From: an uncultured Burkholderiaceae bacterium
GTDB lineage: Bacteria > Pseudomonadota > Gammaproteobacteria > Burkholderiales > Burkholderiaceae_B
Length of the DNA stretch: 47,283 nt
Assembly (NCBI GenBank): GCA_937888805.1
Contig: CALBEY010000031.1
Span: 1-47,283, forward strand
Direction: 5' to 3'
Shown here: one piece after another, positions 1 to 7,358 of the stretch
Numbering within the stretch: position 1 is the stretch's first letter
Layout: every line of letters begins with the position of its first letter
Program-made: the position numbers and the translations under genes
The notes under the pieces: generated by a model
The model's database searches: none
Told to the model about the DNA's origin: nothing
Seen by the model: only the letters and a program-made list of their open reading frames with translations

Positions 1-89
1 CTCAATTTCCTGCCTATCAAGTCGTCGAGTCAACCGATGAAGGTTCCCCCGCGTTAGGACCCACTTGGCCACGATTCTATGGTTGGTGA
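1..89 (+). CDS. Possible 3' end of a gene truncated by the window edge
   Basis: One plus-strand frame is open from the window edge (codons from base 3) to a TGA at 87-89. It reads as a 28-residue C-terminal tail ending in Pro-Arg-Phe-Tyr-Gly-Trp. The other two plus frames close earlier. It lies 31 bp before the amidohydrolase start on the same strand, so it could be the end of the preceding operon gene. The stretch is too short to assign a family and chance openness cannot be excluded. Confidence 0.3.
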   Translation, partial: QFPAYQVVESTDEGSPALGPTWPRFYGW

Positions 90-120
90 AACACCATCGC
101 TTATATGAGATAATTTAATA

Positions 121-1005
121 ATGAACACCATTAGTCAACCCTCAGTTCTACGTGGTGTGTGTGATTGCCACGTCCATGTCATTGGGCCGCACGATCAGTA
201 CCCACTTGTGCCAATGCGCAGCTACACGCCGATGCACGCGACAGCAACTGACTTGGTGGCCATGATGCGTCGATCAGGTGTTGATCGAGCGGTGGTGGTG
301 CAACCCAGCGTACTCGGTCTAGACAACCGCTGCTCGCTTGACGCGCTTGAGCATCTGGCATCGCAAGGTTTGCAAGGCCGGGCTGTGGCCGTGCTGCCCG
401 ACACGACATCTGCCAGTGAGTTGGATGATTTACATCGGGCGGGCGTCAGGGGTTTAAGGGTGAACCTGCAAAGCAATGCAGGCGCGAGCCTTACCCAAGC
501 CCGCGAAGCCCTTCAAAGCGCAATCCGTTTGTGCGAGCACCATGCTTGGCATGTCCAGCTCTTTGTTGACCGCCAAATGGTTCAAGCGCTGGCCACAGAC
601 ATCGAAACCGCGCCTGTCAAAGTGGTACTGGATCATTTTGCTGGGCTTTCAGTCAGTGGGTGCGATGATGAATCTAGCCTAGCCGTTCTTCGGCTACTGG
701 GTTCAGGCAACACCTACATCAAATTATCTGGTAACTATCGAGTCACTGATGATGCCTTTGATCCCAATTTGGCTGATCTTGCCCGTCGATTGGCGATCAT
801 CAATCCAGAGAACTTGGTCTGGGGCAGTGACTGGCCGCACACCCCGAAACATGCCGGTCAGGCTGAGCACCATCCGACAATCAAGGCCTATCGCAAAATT
901 GACACGCACCGCTTGTCTCGCAATGTTTTCGATTGGTTCGAACCGCCACTAGCGCAAAGGGTTTTGGTCCACAATCCTGCCAGACTGTACGATTTTTCGA
1001 GTTGA
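121..1005 (+). CDS. Amidohydrolase family protein, PDC-hydrolase (LigI)-like
   Basis: Predicted 294-aa TIM-barrel metal-dependent hydrolase of the COG3618 amidohydrolase_2 group, which includes 2-pyrone-4,6-dicarboxylate lactonase. Visible motifs are the N-terminal metal-ligand HxH in CDCHVHVIGP (about residues 14-23), LDHFAG near residue 170 and WGSDWPHT near residue 237, whose Asp is the usual catalytic base or ligand. Length is normal for the family. The real substrate is unknown; members open lactones of aromatic breakdown products or sugar lactones. The ATG has only a weak purine-rich leader (GAGAT). Its TGA abuts the stop codon of the convergent DUF1330 gene. The neighbouring amidase and TRAP transporter fit organic-acid catabolism, but that is inference from context. 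Confidence 0.85.
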   Translation: MNTISQPSVLRGVCDCHVHVIGPHDQYPLVPMRSYTPMHATATDLVAMMRRSGVDRAVVVQPSVLGLDNRCSLDALEHLASQGLQGRAVAVLPDTTSASELDDLHRAGVRGLRVNLQSNAGASLTQAREALQSAIRLCEHHAWHVQLFVDRQMVQALATDIETAPVKVVLDHFAGLSVSGCDDESSLAVLRLLGSGNTYIKLSGNYRVTDDAFDPNLADLARRLAIINPENLVWGSDWPHTPKHAGQAEHHPTIKAYRKIDTHRLSRNVFDWFEPPLAQRVLVHNPARLYDFSS

Positions 1006-1299
1006 TCAAATACCCTCAATGATCCGTATCTCACGGACAACCGCGTTAGAACCGAGCTTTGCGAGTGCTTCTTTGTATCCCGGGCTGTCATAGGCTGCCA
1101 AGGCAGCATCAAGGCTTTCAAACTCAATTAACACTGTTCGCATCTTCAACCCGTTTTCTTTAACAGCAGCGGGCATGCCACGCGCCAAAAACTTGCCGCC
1201 GGCGGCACTCAGCGAAGGCCCCGCGAGCTCGGCATAGGCAGCAAGGGCATCGTTGTCGTTGATCGACTGGTAGGCACTGATCCAATAAGCTTTTGTCAT
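1006..1299 (-). CDS. DUF1330 family protein
   Basis: Small 97-aa protein of the DUF1330 dimeric alpha/beta-barrel group. The typical start (Lys-Ala-Tyr-Trp-Ile) and the central Phe-Leu-Ala-Arg-Gly segment are visible, with a later FESLDAA stretch. An upstream ATG would add 20 residues, but the family begins at the internal ATG at 1299, so that start was chosen. Function is not established; relatives are small cytosolic ferredoxin-like-fold proteins. It runs convergent to the amidohydrolase, and the two stop codons touch in the palindrome TGATCA. A second DUF1330 gene lies at 35874-36164. Confidence 0.8.
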   Translation of the reverse strand: MTKAYWISAYQSINDNDALAAYAELAGPSLSAAGGKFLARGMPAAVKENGLKMRTVLIEFESLDAALAAYDSPGYKEALAKLGSNAVVREIRIIEGI

Positions 1300-1430
1300 G
1301 ATTTTCTTTGGGCTGTTTAGGGGGTAAAACCATTTTGCCATGTAAATATCAAGTTTCAACCCTCCGCCGTTTAAAAAACATAGGCTCCTGCCGGGCGCGA
1401 TTGAGTGATGGCGCTTGTTGATTCATCAAT

Positions 1431-1456
1431 AAAAAAGGGAGCACCGAGCTCCCTTT
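1431..1456 (-). terminator. Intrinsic terminator of the amidase gene
   Basis: AAAGGGAGC (1434-1442) pairs with GCTCCCTTT (1448-1456) around a 5-nt loop. Read on the minus strand, the hairpin is followed by six T residues. It lies 26 bp downstream of the amidase stop codon. Confidence 0.85.
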
Positions 1457-1481
1457 AACGAGCAGCTATCAGTTGCCAACA

Positions 1482-2834
1482 CTACTGGCTCAGGTTTTCA
1501 TCAATCCACTGTGCGTGTGCGCAGAGATCGCGATCTCGCCCCTCTAGGTGAAACATCTGAATCCCAAAAGGCAAACCGTCAACGCTTAATTTTGGCAAAG
1601 AAACGGCAGGCAATCCCATCAAGGTCGCAAAACAAGGAAATGTGCGGCTGCCCGTGTGTGCCAAGCCGACTGGCGCTGGCCCAGAAGACGCGGGTAGGAG
1701 GAAACCCTCAGCGTCTAATGCCTTTGCCACGTGGCTAATTTGTCGCTGTAGGTCTCGTCTCATCTCCAGCAAGCCTTCATAGTGCGTTCGGGACATCCCC
1801 TGGGCTAAACCCATTATTTCGTGAATACGCGGACCAATTTTGTCGCCATAGCGCTCAACGTAATCCCTAAACGGCCACTGCATCTCGTAGGCCACAATTT
1901 CCAGGGCACAACTTAGGCAAGACTCAAGTGTTTTTTCAAGTTTTTCAATGGCTTCGTCTGTGTGACGGTCAAGAATGCGGATGCCCGCTTGGGATAACCG
2001 AACCATGCTGTCGTCGAAGGCTTGTTGCGCCGGGGCTTGCATCTCTTGCCACCCAGAGGTGTAAAGACGTATCGCAGTCGCCGGCTTTGCGGGGATGAGT
2101 GGCTCACCCGCTCCTTGCATGAAGGCACGACCTGAGCCACCAACCGAGAGCGCCATTCTGGAGGCTGTCTCCCAAACATCATCGACTGAGGCACCAATCA
2201 CACCGACATGGTCACACGTGGGGGACATGATATGCACACCCTCAATACGAAATACCCCAAAAGACGGCTTGAATCCATAGGCCCCACAATAAGAGGCGGG
2301 ACGTAAGGTTGATGCTTGTGTTTGTGTTGCCAGCGCCACAGGAAGCATGCCCGCACCCACAGCCGCTGCTGACCCGCTTGATGATCCCCCCGGCGTTCGC
2401 GTCACATCAAAAGGATTCGTGGTCTGCCTTGACGAGCCAATGGCAAACTCTGTCGTGACTGTTTTTCCAACAATGACCGCCCCACCACTTCTAAGCGCAT
2501 GCACACACGCGGCATCGTGCAACGTTTGATGGCCTTCGTAAGCCGGTGAACCCATTTGGGTGGGAAAATCACAAGTGGCAATGATATCTTTAATGCCCAT
2601 GGGGCAACCATCCATCAACGACAGGGGTTGCCCCGCAAGATAGCGCTTTGTCGAGGCATCTGCCGAGCGCCTTGCCGCCTCAATATCCATCACGACAAAA
2701 GCCTGTACTGCCGGTTCAAACGCTGCAATATTTGCCAGACACTCTTCAAGCAGGTCTCGAGGGTTGGACTGACCGGTCAAAAACGCCTTGCGCCTGCTAG
2801 AAAACGAAATCAATCTGTCATTTTTCCAGGTCAT
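1482..2834 (-). CDS. Amidase signature family hydrolase
   Basis: A 450-aa amidase signature enzyme, which hydrolyses a C-N amide bond with a Ser-Ser-Lys triad. The triad is visible as Lys82 (MGIKDII), Ser151 in the GGSSSGS loop (149-155) and the nucleophile Ser175 in TQTQAST. The last motif departs from the common TDTGGSIR form but keeps the Ser and the following Arg-Pro-Ala. Length is typical for biuret/allophanate-type or broad amidases rather than GatA; no GatB or GatC lies nearby. There is no signal peptide, so it is probably cytosolic. The start is the ATG at 2834, preceded by a run of nine G residues acting as ribosome-binding site. The gene is followed by a clear terminator and is probably monocistronic. 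Confidence 0.88.
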   Translation of the reverse strand: MTWKNDRLISFSSRRKAFLTGQSNPRDLLEECLANIAAFEPAVQAFVVMDIEAARRSADASTKRYLAGQPLSLMDGCPMGIKDIIATCDFPTQMGSPAYEGHQTLHDAACVHALRSGGAVIVGKTVTTEFAIGSSRQTTNPFDVTRTPGGSSSGSAAAVGAGMLPVALATQTQASTLRPASYCGAYGFKPSFGVFRIEGVHIMSPTCDHVGVIGASVDDVWETASRMALSVGGSGRAFMQGAGEPLIPAKPATAIRLYTSGWQEMQAPAQQAFDDSMVRLSQAGIRILDRHTDEAIEKLEKTLESCLSCALEIVAYEMQWPFRDYVERYGDKIGPRIHEIMGLAQGMSRTHYEGLLEMRRDLQRQISHVAKALDAEGFLLPASSGPAPVGLAHTGSRTFPCFATLMGLPAVSLPKLSVDGLPFGIQMFHLEGRDRDLCAHAQWIDENLSQ

Positions 2835-2841
2835 GCTTGTT

Positions 2842-2850
2842 CCCCCCCCC
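2842..2850 (-). promoter_or_regulatory. Homopolymeric G9 ribosome-binding site of the amidase
   Basis: Nine consecutive C residues on the plus strand form a G9 tract on the amidase mRNA, 7 nt before its ATG. It is the only Shine-Dalgarno-like sequence there. Such runs are prone to slippage, which would alter the spacing. Confidence 0.5.
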
Positions 2851-3133
2851 TTTTTGTGTTGTCAGTAAAGTATTTGTCCATTTTTGAGCCGTACTTTTCA
2901 ACAATATCCTTATACATCTAAACATCACTACCTATCTTTTCGGGAAAAAATTCGGGATGCATGCAAACACCAACATGCCCTGTTTCATCATCTGTTCGAC
3001 GCTTTGGCAAGTGCTACCTCAGCCTTAATTTTCTGATCAAGCGCTCAGCACTGCGAATGAATTCCAGCAAATCGATCGCACGAAGGTCTGATTTGAACCT
3101 TAGGTGTGCTTTACAATAAAAGGTCTTGTTTAT

Positions 3134-3162
3134 TTGACACCATCCGTTCCTTAGGATTAATG
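3134..3162 (+). promoter_or_regulatory. Candidate sigma70 promoter for dctQM
   Basis: A perfect -35 hexamer TTGACA (3134-3139) is followed by a 17-bp spacer and TTAATG (3157-3162) as -10. It would give a short leader of about 40 nt before the dctQ ATG. Assigned by eye. Confidence 0.45.
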
Positions 3163-3207
3163 AGCAGTGGTTCTTGCAAAAAGAAATAACCGCCTCGGAG
3201 ACGTTTC

Positions 3208-3777
3208 ATGTACGTAACGCTCGCAGCCCTGATGAGGCTGATCAATGGCATCAACAGAACCATCGGCAACCTTTTCTCTTGGCTTTCATTGGGCATCGTC
3301 CTTGTTTGCTTTTCGGTGGTGGTAGAACGCTACGTTTTTGCCAATACCCGTCTTTGGGCTCAAGACTTGTACGTTTGGTTAAATGGCGCCATGTTTACTG
3401 CCGTTGCGGCATTTGCGCTTCTTCGTGACGACCACGTTCGCGTCGATATCTTCTACCGCCCTGCAAGCAAACGATTCAAAGCCATTGCTGATCTCATCGG
3501 TGTGCTTGTCTTTCTTTTGCCATTTATGGTTGTGATCTTTGTCTATGGGCTGCCGTTTGTACAGCGCTCTTGGGGGCTGTTTGAATCCTCAGCCAACGTG
3601 GGTGGCATGCCTGGACTTTTTATTTTGAAGAGTTTCATCATCATCTTTACTTTACTTATCGGATTGCAAGGCTTAGCCATGTTAATTCGCTCAATACTGA
3701 CACTGGCTCATCGCGACGAGTTGATACCAACTGATTTCTCTTACAAAACTCAGACGCCCTTAACGGTCAAGGAATAG
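3208..3777 (+). CDS. TRAP transporter small permease subunit (DctQ/TakQ family)
   Basis: A 189-aa inner-membrane protein with four hydrophobic segments (about residues 20-40, 50-70, 92-115 and 133-157), the standard layout of TRAP small permeases. The motif around DDHVRVDIFYRP (about residues 74-85) is characteristic. It forms a complex with the large permease encoded 3 bp downstream, driven by a sodium or proton gradient and fed by a periplasmic binding protein. The ATG at 3208 has a GGAGA ribosome-binding site 7 nt upstream; a second Met eight codons in is possible. The likely binding-protein partner is the TakP-like gene at 5235-6335, which is convergent rather than co-transcribed. Confidence 0.9.
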   Translation: MYVTLAALMRLINGINRTIGNLFSWLSLGIVLVCFSVVVERYVFANTRLWAQDLYVWLNGAMFTAVAAFALLRDDHVRVDIFYRPASKRFKAIADLIGVLVFLLPFMVVIFVYGLPFVQRSWGLFESSANVGGMPGLFILKSFIIIFTLLIGLQGLAMLIRSILTLAHRDELIPTDFSYKTQTPLTVKE

Positions 3778-3780
3778 GCC

Positions 3781-5169
3781 ATGGATCCCGTCCTGATCGG
3801 AGAAATTCTCGCGGGTTTGATGTTTTTTGGGGTGATCGGGATGCTGATGCTTGGCTTTCCGGTTGCGTTCACCCTTGCAGGCACTTCTTTGATTTTTGCG
3901 CTTGTTGGCCATCAATTTGGTGTCTTTGATTTAACCAACTTCTCATCCCTCGCCGGTCGTTACATTGGTTTTATGACCAATGAGGTCCTTGTGGCTGTGC
4001 CTCTGTTTATTTTTATGGGCGTCATGCTTGAGCGATCGGGTATCGCTGAGCAATTGCTACTAACAATGAGCAAAATGTTCGGCACCCTGCGCGGCGGCTT
4101 GGGCATCTCTGTGATCATCGTGGGCGCGCTGTTGGCTGCCTCGACCGGCGTGGTTGGGGCAACAGTTGTGACCATAGGCTTGATTTCATTGCCAGCGATG
4201 CTACGTGCCGGCTATGACCCAAAGCTCGCCACAGGGGTCATTTGCGCATCGGGCACCCTCGGGCAAATCATACCGCCTTCGACTGTGCTGATTTTTATGG
4301 CTGAGATGCTTGCTGGCATTAACGCTCAGGTGCAGATGGCCAAAGGCAACTTTGCGCCAGACCCCGTATCGGTGGGGGACTTGTTTGCTGGTGCCTTTTT
4401 GCCTGGTCTTCTTTTGGTTGGCCTGTACCTGTTGTGGATGATCTTCAAAGCCATCACTTCGCCTGAGAGCTGTCCTGCGACCCCCTTTAACGCGCAAGAA
4501 CGCAAATCGATTTGGCGTGAGGTAATCACCGCGATGGTGCCACCACTGATTCTCATCGTGACGGTGCTAGGTTCAATTTTGGGCGGCATTGCCACACCCA
4601 CTGAAGCCGCATCTGTGGGTGCGGTAGGCGCTATGGTGCTTGCAGCCTTACGTTTCCGGCTGTCTTGGACAACGCTCAAACAGACTGTGGTGTCAACAGC
4701 CACCATCACATCGATGATTTTTATTATCATTTTCGGTGCGTCGGTTTTTTCGATCGTGTTTCGCACGATGGGCGGTGACAATTTGGTGCATGAGTTTCTC
4801 GCCAATCTGCCCGGTGGCGCGATTGGCGCCATGATCGTGGTCATGCTAATTATGTTTGTGCTGGGCTTTATTATCGATACTTTTGAAATTATTTTTATCG
4901 TTATCCCCATCACCGCCCCTATTTTGTTGATGCTCGGGCTCGATCCGATATGGCTAGGGGTCATGGTCGGTGTGAACCTGCAGACCAGCTTTCTATCACC
5001 ACCTTTTGGCTTCGCGCTGTTTTATTTGCGCGGCGTTGCACCGCCATCAGTGACCACGGGAGAAATCTACAAAGGCGCGATTCCTTTTGTCATCCTACAG
5101 ATTATTGCCATTGCGTTGCTCTTTATATTTCCTGAGCTGGTGACTTGGCTACCAAAAGCGCTTTACTGA
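3781..5169 (+). CDS. TRAP transporter large permease subunit (DctM/TakM family)
   Basis: A 462-aa polytopic inner-membrane protein with about 12 hydrophobic segments, the ion-coupled translocation subunit of a TRAP transporter. DctM hallmarks include PLFIFMGVMLERSG (about residues 72-85), the GQIIPPST loop (about 161-168) and NLQTSFLSPPFGFALFY near residues 400-416. An extended loop around residues 180-205 resembles the large subunits of the mannitol/chloroaromatic TakM subgroup. It starts 3 bp after dctQ ends, so the two are co-transcribed. It ends at a strong bidirectional terminator shared with the convergent solute-binding gene. Substrate specificity lies in the binding protein and is probably a 2-oxo or other organic acid. 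Confidence 0.93.
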   Translation: MDPVLIGEILAGLMFFGVIGMLMLGFPVAFTLAGTSLIFALVGHQFGVFDLTNFSSLAGRYIGFMTNEVLVAVPLFIFMGVMLERSGIAEQLLLTMSKMFGTLRGGLGISVIIVGALLAASTGVVGATVVTIGLISLPAMLRAGYDPKLATGVICASGTLGQIIPPSTVLIFMAEMLAGINAQVQMAKGNFAPDPVSVGDLFAGAFLPGLLLVGLYLLWMIFKAITSPESCPATPFNAQERKSIWREVITAMVPPLILIVTVLGSILGGIATPTEAASVGAVGAMVLAALRFRLSWTTLKQTVVSTATITSMIFIIIFGASVFSIVFRTMGGDNLVHEFLANLPGGAIGAMIVVMLIMFVLGFIIDTFEIIFIVIPITAPILLMLGLDPIWLGVMVGVNLQTSFLSPPFGFALFYLRGVAPPSVTTGEIYKGAIPFVILQIIAIALLFIFPELVTWLPKALY

Positions 5170-5186
5170 TTGGATTAAAAACACGT

Positions 5187-5220
5187 AAAAAAACCCGGTC
5201 AGTTCACGCTGACCGGGTTT
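5187..5220. terminator. Bidirectional terminator between dctM and the TakP-like gene
   Basis: AAACCCGGTCAG (5191-5202) and CTGACCGGGTTT (5209-5220) form a perfect 12-bp stem with a 6-nt loop. On the minus strand it is followed by seven T residues; on the plus strand the T run is only three long. It can serve both convergent transcripts but is stronger for the minus-strand gene. Confidence 0.92.
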
Positions 5221-5234
5221 CTCAAAGTAACGGA

Positions 5235-6335
5235 TTAAAGTTTGAAGTACTTAGTACGAGCATCAACAAATTGAACATCCGTGCTGTCGGTCTTGAGCTT
5301 GACGGTATTCAATGCTTTCTTGTAACTGTCCAACGTCTTCTTTGTCATGGCGTCGCCTTTGTCCCCGATCTCCGTTAGGATTTCAGCCGCTGCTTTGCCA
5401 GCCGCACTTAGGATGCTGGCAGGAAATTGAGGAATAGCTTTCACGCCATGCTGCGTGACCAAGACCTCGAGTGCACGGGGATCATTGGCCGCAAAGTCCG
5501 ACGCCACTTGGTCGTACTCCGCTTGGCAGACATCGCGGACCAATGCTTGCAAATCCTTAGGCAGTTCTTGGTATTTTTTCTTATTTACCACGCACTCGGT
5601 TGCTAAGCCAGGTTCGTTAAAGCTTGTGGTGTAGTAAATCTTACGAACTTTGTAAAAACCAAGTGCAAGGTCGTTGTAGGGCCCCACAAATTCAGCCGCA
5701 TCTAAAGCACCTGATTGCAACGCCTGGAAAATTTCACCAGCAGCCATGTTGGTAACTGCCACGCCAAGTTTAGACCACACTTTGCCACCTAAGCCGGGGG
5801 TGCGAAAGCGCAAACCCTTGAGATCCTCGACGCCAGTGAGTTCTTTCTGAAACCAGCCACCCGCTTGGGTTCCAGTGTCACCAGACAAAAAGCCCTGCAG
5901 TCCGAATTGGTCATAAACCTCATCCCAGACTTGTTGGCCGCCCAAGTACCGCATCCATGCCGACAACTCACGGCTGGTCATGCCAAAAGGCACGCCAGTA
6001 AAAAAAGCCAAGGCAGGACTCTTGTTTTGCCAATAGTAAGCAGCGCCGTGAGACATTTCAGCGCCCCCATCAATCACGGCGTCAATCGACTGCAGCGGTG
6101 GCACCAATTCACCCGCGGAATAGACTTGGATAGTCAAGCGCCCGCCAGAGGCGGCGGTGATGCGATCGGCCAAGCGCTGCGCACCGACACCGAGGCCTGG
6201 AAAGTTCTTGGGCCAAGTGGTAACCATGCGCCAAGTGATTTTGTTCTGTGAAAGAGCGGGCGTAGACAACGTGGCCAATCCGGCAACGCCAGCACCTGCC
6301 ACGCTCGCTTTGCGAATAAAGGAACGACGATTCAT
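5235..6335 (-). CDS. TRAP transporter solute-binding protein, TakP-like (Tat signal)
   Basis: A 366-aa periplasmic DctP/TakP-family binding protein. The N-terminus carries a twin-arginine signal (NRRSFIRK) and a hydrophobic core, with probable cleavage after Ala-Leu-Ser near residue 29. The mature start TTWPKNFPGLGVGAQRLA and the segments YYWQNKSPALAFF and FNEPGLATECVVNKKKY resemble the alpha-keto-acid binder TakP of Rhodobacter, which binds pyruvate-type acids with a sodium ion. It probably delivers substrate to the DctQM pair encoded convergently at 3208-5169. An RBS-like GGAGAT lies before the ATG at 6335. The 2-oxo-acid specificity is inferred from subfamily resemblance. Confidence 0.9.
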   Translation of the reverse strand: MNRRSFIRKASVAGAGVAGLATLSTPALSQNKITWRMVTTWPKNFPGLGVGAQRLADRITAASGGRLTIQVYSAGELVPPLQSIDAVIDGGAEMSHGAAYYWQNKSPALAFFTGVPFGMTSRELSAWMRYLGGQQVWDEVYDQFGLQGFLSGDTGTQAGGWFQKELTGVEDLKGLRFRTPGLGGKVWSKLGVAVTNMAAGEIFQALQSGALDAAEFVGPYNDLALGFYKVRKIYYTTSFNEPGLATECVVNKKKYQELPKDLQALVRDVCQAEYDQVASDFAANDPRALEVLVTQHGVKAIPQFPASILSAAGKAAAEILTEIGDKGDAMTKKTLDSYKKALNTVKLKTDSTDVQFVDARTKYFKL

Positions 6336-6640
6336 TCGAAATCTCCAGTTAGATGTGTTTTTTTGGAAAAAATCTTTCTTCGAAGATTATAGAGATGTCA
6401 AAGACTGTCGCGACTAATGCAAACCCTAATGATGAACCGATTGACGCTCTCAGGAGCGCGAGCAATTCCGCCTCACCGTCCCTGAGCATGTGTTTGACGC
6501 CATAGAAAAGGCGTGTCAATCCGTTTTGGACGCTGACCACGCACAACCCTAGTCACCCACACGCCTCTAGCGGTTTGCCAGCGGCCTTGGTGGTACATTT
6601 TGTGCCATCGGCCTATCACTTGAGGACCAGAACAAAAACT

Positions 6641-6697
6641 GGGGTACCGCATCTGGGGCACCACAGCTAGGACACCGCAGATATGACACCACAACCG
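6641..6697 (+). repeat. Four imperfect 14-15-bp tandem repeats upstream of the ABC operon
   Basis: The 375-bp divergent spacer 6336-6710 has no convincing gene. Its last part holds four tandem units of the form GGgCACCgCAgaTa at 6641-6654, 6655-6669, 6670-6683 and 6684-6697, ending 13 bp before the ATPase start codon. The regular spacing suggests a protein-binding array or slippage-derived repeats. The rest of the spacer shows only a short GACGCTC/GAGCG inverted pair near 6450. Confidence 0.55.
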
Positions 6698-6710
6698 CTT
6701 GAGTCTGAAC

Positions 6711-7358
6711 ATGACCCTACTTCAAACCGAAGGCCTTTCCCGGCGCGTTTCACCCGAACGTTGGCTGTTTCGCGGCCTTGATTTGTCAGTGGGCCCCGGC
6801 GAGCAACTGGCCTTACAGGGCGCCTCTGGTGTTGGTAAATCCACCCTACTAAACCTATTGGCGGGTTTGGAGCAGCCAGACGAAGGGCGAATGCTCTTCA
6901 AAGGCCAAGACTTGAAAACCATGAATGAAAATGCGCGGCTGGCGCTAAGGCGTGATTCCTTTGGTTTTGTGTTTCAAGCCTTTCATCTCATGCCGCACTT
7001 AAACGCCCTTCAAAACGTCATGGTGCCTTGCTTGTTGGCGGGGCTTTCTTTGTCTGAAGCAAAATCCCGTGCCGTGGCTTTACTAACCGCCTTGGGCCTC
7101 GCTGGGGTGCTGCAGGCGTTTCCTGCTGTGCTTTCTGGCGGCGAACAGCAACGGGTTGCTTTGGCACGTGCACTCGTTCACCAACCTGAAGTCGTGCTGG
7201 CTGATGAACCGACCGGCAACCTCGACCCTGAAACCGCCTCGCAGGCCCTTGACCTGCTGTGCCAGACTTGTCGAGATCAGGGCGCCGCCTTGGTCATGGT
7301 CACGCATGCGACTGAAGCCGCACTGCGGCTTGATCGCCGTTTTGTGTTGACAGGCTGA
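6711..7358 (+). CDS. ABC transporter ATP-binding protein, LolD/MacB type
   Basis: A 215-aa ATPase from the ATG at 6711; an in-frame TTG four codons upstream is the only longer option. Walker A GASGVGKST (about residues 35-43), a Q-loop in VFQAFHLMPHLNA, the signature LSGGEQQR (about 142-149) and Walker B VVLADEP are all present, so it should be active. The LolD/FtsE/MacB-type cassette powers mechanotransmission or lipoprotein-type transport rather than classic import. Its TGA overlaps the ATG of the FtsX-like permease by one base (TGATG), and an AttH-like gene follows. That order matches the attEFGH arrangement known from Agrobacterium. Confidence 0.9.
   Translation: MTLLQTEGLSRRVSPERWLFRGLDLSVGPGEQLALQGASGVGKSTLLNLLAGLEQPDEGRMLFKGQDLKTMNENARLALRRDSFGFVFQAFHLMPHLNALQNVMVPCLLAGLSLSEAKSRAVALLTALGLAGVLQAFPAVLSGGEQQRVALARALVHQPEVVLADEPTGNLDPETASQALDLLCQTCRDQGAALVMVTHATEAALRLDRRFVLTG

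Larger units (their letters stand above)
2835..3207. other. Divergent intergenic region, amidase / TRAP permease
   Basis: This 373-bp AT-rich spacer separates two divergent genes. It holds the G9 ribosome-binding tract of the amidase at 2842-2850 (minus strand) and a promoter-like element for dctQ at 3134-3162. I see no open frame of gene quality. An 18-codon minus-strand frame around 2997-3050 looks protein-like but is flanked by stops. Confidence 0.6.

Noticed and set aside
2997..3050. Short minus-strand tail (18 codons) resembling the end of a dehydrogenase E1 or similar protein
   Set aside because: Flanked by stop codons on both sides and too short to distinguish from chance.
4326..4964. 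212-codon minus-strand frame inside dctM
   Set aside because: Low-complexity Ile/Thr-rich translation, antisense to a clear membrane protein gene, no start signal.
6336..6640. Possible riboswitch or small RNA in the spacer before the ABC operon
   Set aside because: Some GC-rich inverted stretches but no match to known aptamer cores and no terminator.
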